Source: SZUA-287 sp036397975 (GTDB taxonomy: Bacteria > Bacteroidota > Ignavibacteria > UBA10030 > UBA6906). Taken from it: a DNA stretch of 35,777 nucleotides. The notes under the pieces were generated by a model. That model had not been told where the DNA came from. It made no database searches and saw only the letters and a program-made list of their open reading frames with translations. The stretch covers positions 1 through 35,777 of the forward strand of contig DASWHW010000061.1 in NCBI GenBank assembly GCA_036397975.1, in the 5' to 3' direction. This document shows positions 22,870-30,546 of the stretch, piece by piece. Made by a program: the position numbers and the translations under genes. Positions within the stretch are counted from its first letter, which is position 1; each line of letters starts with the position of its first letter.

Positions 22870-23820
22870 CTAATCGTGTTGGCTTTCGAGAAATCTCTCA
22901 GCATCTATCGCAGCCATGCAACCGGTTCCTGCAGCGCTGATCGCTTGCCGGTAGACGCTGTCTGCAACATCTCCCGCGGCAAAGACTCCCGGAATATTTG
23001 TGCGTGTACTCCGGTCTTTGACGACAACATAACCAACCCCATCCAAATCTATCTGTCCTTTGAAGAGGTCTGTGTTTGGTTTATGACCGATCCCCATAAA
23101 CACGCCATCAGCCTTCATCTCATTCGATTTGTTGGTTTTCAGATTCTTCAGACGAACGCCGGTAACACTCTTTTTGCCGTTCTCATTCTTCCCGAGGATT
23201 TCTTCAATCGCACTATCCCACACAAAGGATATCTTCGGATTCTTTTCCGCCTTTTCCTGCATGATCTTGGATGCCCGCAAAGTATCGCGTCGGTGAACAA
23301 TGGATACCTTGGAGGCAAACTTCGTTAAGAATGTCGCCTCCTCCATTGCAGTGTCCCCACCACCAACCACTACCACCTCTTGTTCCTTGAAGAAAAAGCC
23401 ATCACACGTTGCACACGCAGACACACCATATCCCATGAATTCTCTTTCCGAAGGAATCCCGAGAAGCTTCGCTGATGCGCCGGTAGCAATAATCAGGGCA
23501 TCTGCAGTGATTTCCTCTTCATCGGACCAAAGCCGAAAAGGCCGCTGCGAAAGATCTACCTTTGAAATGTTCTTGAATACCGAAGTCGCTCCAAAACGAG
23601 TCGCCTGTTCGCGAAATAAATCCATCAACTCCGGTCCCATAATCCCTTTCGGAAATCCGGGATAATTCTCCACGTCCGTGGTTATCGTCAACTGACCGCC
23701 TGGTTGAATTCCTTCATAGACGACTGGATTCAGATTCGCACGCGACGCGTATAAAGCGGCGGTCAGGCCTGCGGGTCCTGATCCGATAATGACTACGCGG
23801 TGATGTCTCTTATTTTCCAT
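22870..23820 (-). CDS. trxB: Thioredoxin-disulfide reductase
   Basis: A 316-aa low-molecular-weight thioredoxin reductase. The FAD site is IIGSGPAGLTAALYASRA (residues 11-28), the redox-active disulfide is C136-A-T-C139 in SACATCDG, and the NADPH site is VVGGGDTAMEEA. The closing FAD motif is GVFAAGDVAD. It reduces thioredoxin with NADPH in the cytoplasm; no thioredoxin gene is adjacent. It is the last gene of the MBL-Rieske-QueG-TrxB run (15 bp after queG) and is followed by a strong terminator. Confidence 0.98.
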   Translation of the reverse strand: MENKRHHRVVIIGSGPAGLTAALYASRANLNPVVYEGIQPGGQLTITTDVENYPGFPKGIMGPELMDLFREQATRFGATSVFKNISKVDLSQRPFRLWSDEEEITADALIIATGASAKLLGIPSEREFMGYGVSACATCDGFFFKEQEVVVVGGGDTAMEEATFLTKFASKVSIVHRRDTLRASKIMQEKAEKNPKISFVWDSAIEEILGKNENGKKSVTGVRLKNLKTNKSNEMKADGVFMGIGHKPNTDLFKGQIDLDGVGYVVVKDRSTRTNIPGVFAAGDVADSVYRQAISAAGTGCMAAIDAERFLESQHD

Positions 23821-23835
23821 TGATTCTCCTCTTTC

Positions 23836-24795
23836 TCAACTAAGATGTTCGTTTGGTTTCTGCTGATTCTTCAGGATCACATCGGCATTCCGGCGCACGC
23901 CATCAAGTTTTGTCCGCTTGATGGGCGAACGTCGAAATCGATTTTGGAACTCCTCCGCCGTCATTTCCTGCCACTCCCGGAGCTTCGGCGAAATATTCCA
24001 GGGGCGAGGTTCAAAGCGCTGCTCCTCTGTTGGAACTGAGAATTTTTTATTCCACGGACACACATCCTGGCAAATATCGCAGCCGTATACCCAACCCTCA
24101 AAATGGGAACTAAGTTCCTCACTGATGTCTTGTCGATGTTCAATGGTAAGGTAGGAGATGCAGCGGTTTGAATCAAGAACGTACGGCTCCATGATCGCAT
24201 CCGTCGGACATGCATCAATGCAGAGTGTGCAGGTACCACAATGGTCGGTTGCGGGAGCGTCGGGTTCAAGAGGAAGATTTGTTATGATGACCGAGAGAAA
24301 CACCCATGACCCGAATGTCGGCGTGATGACGTTGGTGTGCTTTCCAATCCAACCGATACCTGCACGCTGCGCCCATGCCTTTTCCATCACGGGCCCGGTA
24401 TCAACATAGAACTTGCTGGTATGTTCGGGAAAAGTCTGTTGCATCCACGTGGAGAGCTCCTGAGATTTCTCGTCGAGTATCTCATGATAATCATCCCCCC
24501 AGGCGTATCGTGAGACTTTCCCGATCCCTGATTGGGTGTGGTGATGATGAGGCGTAAAATAGTTTTGTGCAAGAACAATAACCGATTCCGCCCCGGGAAG
24601 AACAAGTCGAGGGTCAGAGCGTTTCTCCGGTTCTTTGTTCATCCAGTGCATAGATCCCTGGTAGCCACTGTTGAGCCATTCACGCAATCGTTGAGACTCC
24701 AGCACCAGAGTATCAGCCCTGGCAATCCCGACTTCGCTCCATCCCATTTCACCAGCATGTTGCTTTACGGCGACCGCCGCTTCAAGCGGGCTCAC
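23836..24795 (-). CDS. queG: Epoxyqueuosine reductase
   Basis: A 319-aa cobalamin- and Fe-S-dependent enzyme that makes the last step of queuosine tRNA modification. The N-terminal B12-binding region includes MNKEPEKRSDPRLVLPGA and VSRYAWGDDYH. Catalytic-region residues are in FYVDTGPVMEK and RAGIGWIGKHTN. Two [4Fe-4S] sites follow: CGTCTLCIDACP and CDICQDVCPWN. It lacks the C-terminal HEAT repeats of the long form. It starts at GTG (24795) after AGGTGA. The cobalamin need links it loosely to the B12-dependent MetH upstream. TrxB follows within 15 bp. Confidence 0.97.
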   Translation of the reverse strand: MSPLEAAVAVKQHAGEMGWSEVGIARADTLVLESQRLREWLNSGYQGSMHWMNKEPEKRSDPRLVLPGAESVIVLAQNYFTPHHHHTQSGIGKVSRYAWGDDYHEILDEKSQELSTWMQQTFPEHTSKFYVDTGPVMEKAWAQRAGIGWIGKHTNVITPTFGSWVFLSVIITNLPLEPDAPATDHCGTCTLCIDACPTDAIMEPYVLDSNRCISYLTIEHRQDISEELSSHFEGWVYGCDICQDVCPWNKKFSVPTEEQRFEPRPWNISPKLREWQEMTAEEFQNRFRRSPIKRTKLDGVRRNADVILKNQQKPNEHLS

Positions 24796-24843
24796 TTCTC
24801 ACCTGGGTAAATCGTTCTAAAAAAACACTGTTTGCCATACCGT

Positions 24844-25143
24844 TCAGATATCAACGAAAACCTGATCGCCTCGCACCTCCACGGTGTAAACGAGTGCTTT
24901 TCCTTCACCACTCGTTGCCTCGCCCGTCTCAAGAGAAAATGTCCAACCATGCATCGGGCAAGTAACGCAAATTCCCTCCAGCGTTCCTTCGTGAAGAGAA
25001 GAGAAATGCTGATGTGGACAGACATTATTGATTGCATATATTTTGCCTTTGGCATTCCACAACGCAATCTCCAAATCCCCCACTATCACCTTCTTACTCC
25101 GGCCAACCTGTACATCGCCGACGCGCGCTACCTTTGTAAACAT
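24844..25143 (-). CDS. Rieske [2Fe-2S] ferredoxin (NirD-like soluble type)
   Basis: A 99-aa single-domain Rieske protein. The cluster ligands are C42-x-H44 in CPHQH and C62-x2-H65 in CPMHGW. There is no transmembrane helix or signal peptide, so it is a cytoplasmic electron carrier like the ferredoxin components of dioxygenases or the NirD subunit. No oxygenase or nitrite reductase gene is adjacent. It lies 15 bp downstream of the MBL hydrolase and 48 bp upstream of queG, so it might feed electrons to one of them, though nothing in the sequence proves this. No strong ribosome site precedes the ATG. Confidence 0.94.
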   Translation of the reverse strand: MFTKVARVGDVQVGRSKKVIVGDLEIALWNAKGKIYAINNVCPHQHFSSLHEGTLEGICVTCPMHGWTFSLETGEATSGEGKALVYTVEVRGDQVFVDI

Positions 25144-25158
25144 AAGGAGACTTTCAAC

Positions 25159-26001
25159 TTAGAGCCGAACGGTTTCTCCCGCAACAATTCCCTTTTCTCC
25201 CCGCATCAGTCGAATTGCAGCCGTAGCCGCGTCATGCTCAAAGAAGAGAACCCAGTTTTTTTCAACCGCGTCAGCGAGAACCGATCTTTTTTCTTCCATG
25301 GTGACAAGCGGACGTAGATCATAGGCCATGATCCAGGGAAGCTGCACATGCGACACTGTTGGCATCAGGTCCGCACAGTAGAATACGGTGGTTGTTCCAT
25401 CTGAAATGATTGGGCACTGGAGAAATGCGGTGTGGCCATGAACAAGGCGAACGGAGACTCCGGGGAAAACCTCACTCTCCCCTTCGGTGAATTGGAGCAC
25501 ACCGTGTTCCTGCAAGGGAATAAAATCATCACGGAAAAAACTTGCGCGGTCTCGTTCCGTCGGATTGAGAGCGGCTTCCCAATGCTCGCGCTGAACATAA
25601 TACGTTGCATTAGGGAAAGTCGGATGAAGGACGCCATTCACCATCGTCGTTGATCCGCCTGCATGGTCAAAGTGAAGATGTGTGAGAAGAACGTCCGTTA
25701 TTTGGTCGGGTGTGATCCCGCGGTCTTTGAGAGACTTCAGGAGGCTGAATTCCGAGGAATCGATTTTATAAATGGAGATGAACTTTTCGGAGAATTTCGA
25801 TCCATTGCCGACATCTACAAGAATCTTTCTCCCGTTGCCAATCAACAGAAGCGCTCGTGCCGCCATGGGAATGCGATTCTTTTCATCCGGAGGATTCGAT
25901 TTTCCCCAGAGAGTTTTTGGAACAACGCCAAACATGGCGCCGCCGTCGAGGGCAAACCTCCCCGTCTCGATAGGAAACAACTCGTAGTTGCCGACTTTCA
26001 T
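25159..26001 (-). CDS. Metallo-beta-lactamase fold hydrolase
   Basis: A 280-aa protein of the MBL superfamily. The metal motif is H108-L-H110-F-D112-H113 in LTHLHFDHAGG; further ligands are His in VHGHTAF, Asp in YCADLMP and His in FEHDAAT. The N-terminus has the 'GNGRKILVDVGNG' turn typical of lactonase-like and MBLAC-type hydrolases. No signal peptide is seen. The closest resemblance by eye is to N-acyl homoserine lactonase/quorum-quenching-like MBL proteins, but the substrate is not predictable. The start codon lies only 18 bp from the ferredoxin terminator, so the promoter must overlap that structure or transcription must read through. Confidence 0.9.
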   Translation of the reverse strand: MKVGNYELFPIETGRFALDGGAMFGVVPKTLWGKSNPPDEKNRIPMAARALLLIGNGRKILVDVGNGSKFSEKFISIYKIDSSEFSLLKSLKDRGITPDQITDVLLTHLHFDHAGGSTTMVNGVLHPTFPNATYYVQREHWEAALNPTERDRASFFRDDFIPLQEHGVLQFTEGESEVFPGVSVRLVHGHTAFLQCPIISDGTTTVFYCADLMPTVSHVQLPWIMAYDLRPLVTMEEKRSVLADAVEKNWVLFFEHDAATAAIRLMRGEKGIVAGETVRL

Positions 26002-26019
26002 CGTGCGCGCTGAAAATGT

Positions 26020-26074
26020 AAAAAAGAAGGTCGATCATTCCCCGCCAAACTTCGGCGAACGGAGATGACCGACC
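26020..26074 (-). terminator. Branched terminator after the ferredoxin gene
   Basis: The outer stem GGTCGATCAT / ATGACCGACC (26029-26038 / 26065-26074) is 10 bp with one G-U wobble. An inner small stem CGCC/GGCG sits in the loop. The minus strand continues TTCTTTTTTAC. It lies 21 bp past the ferredoxin stop codon. Confidence 0.75.
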
Positions 26075-26095
26075 GTGAATTTGTCTCTTCGTGTA

Positions 26096-26440
26096 CTAGG
26101 CGTTTTTTCGGAAACGCGACGTCGCCTCGGTCAATTCCTGGAACTCTCTGTCAGGATGAAGAATGCGAGCACGTTCAAATAGTTCCGCTTCCGTTTCGAC
26201 ACGGTTTGGGTCAGGTACGCAACAATCAACGGGACATACTGCCGCACATTGTTCCTGCTCAAAGTGACCAACACATTCGGTACACTTCTCAGGCACGATG
26301 TAATAGAAATCATTGGAAACTGGCTCATACATCTGCCCCCCGTACTCAAACTGCACTCCGCCTGCATAGATTGCCGTATTGGGGCATTCAGGTTCACATG
26401 CACCGCAGTTGATACATTCCTCTGTAATCAGTGTTGCCAT
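26096..26440 (-). CDS. 2[4Fe-4S] ferredoxin, YfhL/Alvin type
   Basis: A 114-aa bacterial-type ferredoxin. The first cluster motif is C9-x2-C12-x2-C15-x3-C19 (CINCGACEPECP). The second has the expanded spacing C53-x2-C56-x8-C65-x3-C69 (CTECVGHFEQEQCAAVCP), the feature of the YfhL/Allochromatium ferredoxin family, with very low redox potentials in known members. A charged C-terminal extension of about 40 residues follows. GGAGG precedes the ATG. It is 43 bp downstream of the DUF309 gene in the same direction as split metH, so it may be co-transcribed and supply electrons to a reductase such as the MetH reactivation step (inference). Confidence 0.95.
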   Translation of the reverse strand: MATLITEECINCGACEPECPNTAIYAGGVQFEYGGQMYEPVSNDFYYIVPEKCTECVGHFEQEQCAAVCPVDCCVPDPNRVETEAELFERARILHPDREFQELTEATSRFRKNA

Positions 26441-26483
26441 TGGGAATTTCCTCCGAAGTTTTCCGAATTATTGCCAAAAAAAA

Positions 26484-26849
26484 CTATGTGATTGTCTGCT
26501 GAATGGTTGGAATGAGCGTATTGTCGAAATCCACTTTGTCGCCGCTCCTCAAAGCCCGCGCCTCCCCCAGACACTGTTGAATCGATGCCAACAACTGGCT
26601 GGTCGCAATGCCTTCACACACAGGAGAGTATTCTTCCAACTTATGACACGCCTTCTCGAACTGGCTGCAGGCTCCCTTGTAGTTCTTGTTGGAAAGGTGA
26701 TAGAATCCAACAGCCGTCTGGATCAACCCCTGATAAAACAATCTTTTATGACCAACGGTCCCGACCCATAACTCTTCCCACAGATCGTGCGCTTCAAAAA
26801 AATACTGGCGGTTGAACTCCTCAATCCCTTTTTCCAGCAAGGAACTCAT
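26484..26849 (-). CDS. DUF309 family protein
   Basis: A 121-aa helical protein. The signature FNRQYFFEAHDLWEELWVG (residues about 12-30) followed by LFYQGLIQTAVGFYHLSNKNYKGA is the DUF309 pattern, with acidic and His residues arranged as in a possible metal site. The function is unknown across the family. It lies 60 bp after the C-terminal metH gene and before the ferredoxin gene. No strong ribosome binding site is seen. Confidence 0.9.
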   Translation of the reverse strand: MSSLLEKGIEEFNRQYFFEAHDLWEELWVGTVGHKRLFYQGLIQTAVGFYHLSNKNYKGACSQFEKACHKLEEYSPVCEGIATSQLLASIQQCLGEARALRSGDKVDFDNTLIPTIQQTIT

Positions 26850-26909
26850 TCTGGAGCAACCTAATAAAAAGGCTCAAGAGTTGCAACAGAGTTATTCACT
26901 GAGGTCCTG

Positions 26910-28625
26910 CTAGGTATTGAAATAGCGGGCATCGGGATGATGAATGATGATGGCGTTCGTGCTCTGTTCCGGGTCGAGGGAAAATTCGTCCGTGAGGCGC
27001 ACGCCGATGCGCTCACCATCAAGGAGTGTGAATAATTTTGTTTGATCTTCCAGATTAGGACACGCCGGGTAGCCGAAACTATACCGGGAGCCTTGATACC
27101 CTTGTGAAAATAATCTGGTAATGCTTGGATCATCACTGCCGGCAATCCCCAGTTCTGATCGAATCCGCTTGTGCAATAGTTCGGCGAACGCTTCGGCCGA
27201 CTCAACACTCAAACCATGGAAATACAAGTAGGCCTTATAGTTATTGGCGGCAAACAGTTTCGCAGAATACTTCGCCGCCACATCACCCATCGTCACAAGT
27301 TGAAATGCAACAACATCCATTTTCCCGGATTCAGTCGAGGCAAAGTAATCGGAAAGGCAGAGGAATCGATCACTTTTTTGCCTAGGAAAAGTAAATCGTT
27401 CCTTCTCCGTTTTCCGGTCATCCTCATAGATTATCAGATCCTCACCGCAGGATTGACAAGCGAAGTATCCGTAAACTGCGCGGGGCTCAAGAAGTTTCTT
27501 TTTGATGATCTCCTGCTTCAACTCGTCAAGTTCCGGATAGATCTTTTCTTTAAGGAGTTGCTGGTACTTTTCATTCTGTAACTTCCCCTTTCGTACTTGC
27601 CACTGGCCACGGATTAACGCTGTCTCGTTCACATAAGAAAATATCTCTTGCAGGGGAACGTCATCCACAACGCGAGTGCCAAGGAATGGAGGCGAAGGAA
27701 TCTCATTGTCCATTCGAACTGATGATTTCCCGTTGCTGCGGTCATTCTTTGGTGATGCTTTCTTGTAGCGGGAATCAATCTGCTGGGCCAGTACGATTTT
27801 TGCTTCGCTCCCGGTAAGGACATCCTCCTCATCTTCAGTAATCGCAATCTTCGAGACTTGCGGATAGTCCAGCTTGCCTGCAGCAACACGTTCCATAAAA
27901 TGAAGTCCGTCAAATGCATCACCCGCGTAGAAGACCTTTCCTTTGTAAATCTCCCGGAGGTCTTGTTCAACATACCGCCTCGTCAGTGCAGCGCCGCCCA
28001 GCACAACAGGGATGTCAATGCTTCGCTCATTCATGACCTCAAGGTTTTCTCTCATGATCATGGTTGATTTTACGAGGAGACCACTCATGCCGATCACCTG
28101 GGCGTTGTGCTCGTGAGCAGAGGAAAGCATCGTTTCGATCGGGCACTTGATTCCAAGATTCACAACGCGGTATCCGTTATTCGTCAGGATGATATCAACG
28201 AGATTCTTGCCAATATCATGGACGTCTCCCTTCACCGTTGCGAGGACCATGGTTCCCTTGGCCGTTGTGTTCGCTTTATCCATGAACTGTTCGAGGTACG
28301 CGACTGCGGCTTTCATTACTTCGGCGGACTGCAACACGAACGGAAGCTGCATTTGTCCACTTCCGAACAAATCTCCTACCACCTTCATTCCTTCCAGCAG
28401 AATGTTATTGATGATGTTCAGGGCTTCATGGGACTTCAATGCCTCGTCGAGTTCACCGTGCAACCCTACTTTATCTCCATCAACGATCCGGTTTTTTAGT
28501 CGCTCTTCGACAGGTCCGGTTCTTTTCGTAGCTGCTTTTTTCTCCCCTTTCTTGTCGGCATAGAAGGCCATCAGCTCTGTGAGGGGATCATAGGTAACCC
28601 GGAGTGTTTTCTTTGTGTCGCTCAC
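26910..28625 (-). CDS. metH: Methionine synthase, C-terminal half (cobalamin-binding and reactivation domains)
   Basis: A 571-aa protein. Residues about 35-115 form the B12 cap domain (EGMKVVGDLFGSGQMQLPFVLQSAEVM). The Rossmann B12 domain has the cobalt-ligand motif D134-x-H136-x2-G139 (VKGDVHDIGKNL). The rest is the AdoMet-dependent reactivation domain, with YQGSRYSFGYPACPNLED (510-527) matching the AdoMet-binding RxxxGYPACP motif and HHPDARYFN at the end. It lacks the substrate domains, which are encoded by the gene upstream. The GTG start at 28625 overlaps the upstream stop as GTGA. A linker of low complexity (SPKNDRSNGKSS, 291-302) separates B12 and reactivation parts. Subunits must associate to make the B12-dependent enzyme. 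Confidence 0.95.
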   Translation of the reverse strand: MSDTKKTLRVTYDPLTELMAFYADKKGEKKAATKRTGPVEERLKNRIVDGDKVGLHGELDEALKSHEALNIINNILLEGMKVVGDLFGSGQMQLPFVLQSAEVMKAAVAYLEQFMDKANTTAKGTMVLATVKGDVHDIGKNLVDIILTNNGYRVVNLGIKCPIETMLSSAHEHNAQVIGMSGLLVKSTMIMRENLEVMNERSIDIPVVLGGAALTRRYVEQDLREIYKGKVFYAGDAFDGLHFMERVAAGKLDYPQVSKIAITEDEEDVLTGSEAKIVLAQQIDSRYKKASPKNDRSNGKSSVRMDNEIPSPPFLGTRVVDDVPLQEIFSYVNETALIRGQWQVRKGKLQNEKYQQLLKEKIYPELDELKQEIIKKKLLEPRAVYGYFACQSCGEDLIIYEDDRKTEKERFTFPRQKSDRFLCLSDYFASTESGKMDVVAFQLVTMGDVAAKYSAKLFAANNYKAYLYFHGLSVESAEAFAELLHKRIRSELGIAGSDDPSITRLFSQGYQGSRYSFGYPACPNLEDQTKLFTLLDGERIGVRLTDEFSLDPEQSTNAIIIHHPDARYFNT

Positions 28626-30445
28626 GCTGCAACCTCCTCATATGTTCGCTCGTCGAAGATCAACTGGCGGCACAAGTCACGCCCCTTTTCATCAATCTTG
28701 TATAAAGGCATAATCTTCGATGCGTGGACAATCGCCATGTCAAGGCCTGCTTCAATTGCGTAGTGCAGGAACACGCTGTTCAATGGGTGACGCAGGTGAG
28801 GGGATAATCCGAAGGAGATGTTGCTGACACCCAGAATCGTTTTCACACCGGGTAGTTCTTTCTTTATCAGGCGAATTGCATCGATCGTTTCTATCCCAGC
28901 CCTTCGGAATTCCTCATCTCCCGATCCGAGCGTAAAAGTGAGAGTGTCGAAAATGAGATCATGCGGCTTCATGGCATATTTGTCCACCGCCAAGTGGTAG
29001 ATTCTCTTAGCGATTTCGAGTTTCGCATCGGCTGTTTTCGCCATTCCTTTTTCATCGATGGTGAGGGCAATAACCGCTGCCCCGTAGTTCTTGCAAAGCG
29101 GGAGAATTTTGTCGATCCGTTCCTCTCCATCCTCGAGGTTAATTGAATTAATAATCGCTTTTCCACCGATGAGTTGGAGCGCGCGTTCAATCACTGGCGC
29201 TTCCGTCGAATCAATAACAATAGGAAGAGTCACTTGGGTATTGAACCTGCTGATGATCTGCTCCATGTCCCGGATCTCATCCCGTCCCACGTAGGCAGCG
29301 CAGACATCCACCATATGTGCGCCTTCTTTGACTGCCTCGCGTCCCATCGCAACAATTCCTTCCCAATCTTCCGCTGCAAGCAACTCCCGGAATAGCTTGC
29401 TTCCATTGGCATTCGTTCGTTCACCGACGATAACCGGCGGCGGATCTAAATGAAACGCGGCCGTCTGATACAAACTTGAGGCGCTCGGGACAAAATCTAC
29501 ATTGCGCTTGTTCGGCGCAAGACCTCCGACCGATTCAGCCAAAAGTCGAATATGCTCCTTCGTCGTCCCGCAGCAGCCCCCAACGATACTCACACCAAGA
29601 TCCTTCACAAAGTGTGAAAGAAACCTGGTGAGTTCTTCGGGAGAAAGATGATAGTGTGCCACACCCCCAACATTTTCGGGAATACCTGCATTCGGCATCA
29701 CAAAAATTGGCTTCGGACTGTTAGCACTGAGGACGCGAACGTGTTCGGACATTTCCTGCGGTCCAGTTGCGCAGTTCATCCCTATGACATCTATATCGTA
29801 CGGTTCCAACGAAGTTAAAGCGGAGGAGATCTCCGTCCCGAGAAGCAAAGTCCCCATCGTCTCGACAGTGACGGAGGTAATAATCGGGACGCGGCTTTGG
29901 GATTCTTTGAAATACTCAAGAATGCCAAAGAGTGCCGCCTTCGACTGGAGGATATCCTGACACGTTTCGAGGCAAAGGAGATCGGCTCCTCCTTCGACCA
30001 GTCCTTTGGCCTGCGTTTTATAGGAATCCGCCATGGTCTTAAAGGCAATGTGCCCGAGAGAAGGAAGTTTGGTAGTCGGGCCCATTGACCCCGCAACAAA
30101 GCGTGGTCGTTCATTGGTCGAGTACTCCGAGGCAACGCGTTTCGCAATCTGCGCCGCTTTGAGATTCAATTCGTACGCCTTGTCAGCAATATCATACTCG
30201 GCGAGAACGATCGAAGTGGAACCAAAGCTGTCCGTTTCTATAACGTCGCAGCCGGCTTCAAGGTAGTCGCTATGAACTTTTTCTACGGCAGACGGGCGGG
30301 AAAGAACGAGATACTCGTTGCAACCGTTGAGATGTTCTCCACCAAAATCATCGGCGCTGAGATCCTGACCCTGGAGATGGGTCCCCATGGCACCGTCGAA
30401 CACAATGATCTTGTCTTTGAGCAGGTCAAGAAAGTGTTTTGGCAC
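28622..30445 (-). CDS. metH: Methionine synthase, N-terminal half (homocysteine and methyltetrahydrofolate domains)
   Basis: A 607-aa protein. The Hcy barrel starts IIVFDGAMGTHLQ and has the zinc cysteines C225 (GMNCATGP) and C291/C292 (GGCCGTT). The pterin-binding barrel starts GERTNANGSK (341-350) and carries the DVCAAYVGRDE and IDSTE elements. It ends with DERTYEEVAA at the usual domain border, so it lacks B12 and reactivation domains; these are in the overlapping downstream gene. The start is GTG at 30445; no alternative ATG fits. Only about 27 nt separate the preceding terminator's T tract from this start, so no room remains for a cobalamin riboswitch. It makes methionine from homocysteine with the partner subunit. 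Confidence 0.95.
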   Translation of the reverse strand: MPKHFLDLLKDKIIVFDGAMGTHLQGQDLSADDFGGEHLNGCNEYLVLSRPSAVEKVHSDYLEAGCDVIETDSFGSTSIVLAEYDIADKAYELNLKAAQIAKRVASEYSTNERPRFVAGSMGPTTKLPSLGHIAFKTMADSYKTQAKGLVEGGADLLCLETCQDILQSKAALFGILEYFKESQSRVPIITSVTVETMGTLLLGTEISSALTSLEPYDIDVIGMNCATGPQEMSEHVRVLSANSPKPIFVMPNAGIPENVGGVAHYHLSPEELTRFLSHFVKDLGVSIVGGCCGTTKEHIRLLAESVGGLAPNKRNVDFVPSASSLYQTAAFHLDPPPVIVGERTNANGSKLFRELLAAEDWEGIVAMGREAVKEGAHMVDVCAAYVGRDEIRDMEQIISRFNTQVTLPIVIDSTEAPVIERALQLIGGKAIINSINLEDGEERIDKILPLCKNYGAAVIALTIDEKGMAKTADAKLEIAKRIYHLAVDKYAMKPHDLIFDTLTFTLGSGDEEFRRAGIETIDAIRLIKKELPGVKTILGVSNISFGLSPHLRHPLNSVFLHYAIEAGLDMAIVHASKIMPLYKIDEKGRDLCRQLIFDERTYEEVAA

Positions 30446-30472
30446 TGGAAGTCCGTTTCTTTCTTCTTGGAT

Positions 30473-30502
30473 AAAAAAATAACGGCGAGCATCTGCCCGC
30501 CG
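30473..30502 (-). terminator. Intrinsic terminator after the redoxin gene
   Basis: GCCCGCCG/CGGCGAGC-type stem (30483-30490 / 30495-30502), 8 bp with one G-U wobble and loop of 4 nt, followed on the minus strand by TTATTTTTTT. It lies about 44 bp after the redoxin stop and immediately before metH, so either metH has a promoter overlapping it or it is read through. Confidence 0.85.
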
Positions 30503-30546
30503 CCTTAATACGATAAGACTGCGCAGGAACTATCTACGCGAAGGCA

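Noticed and set aside
24832..25317. 161-codon open frame on the plus strand
   Set aside because: Antisense to the Rieske and MBL genes; no family signature.
30446..30546. Cobalamin or SAM riboswitch before metH
   Set aside because: The gap contains a terminator of the redoxin gene and only about 27 nt of leader; no B12 box is visible.
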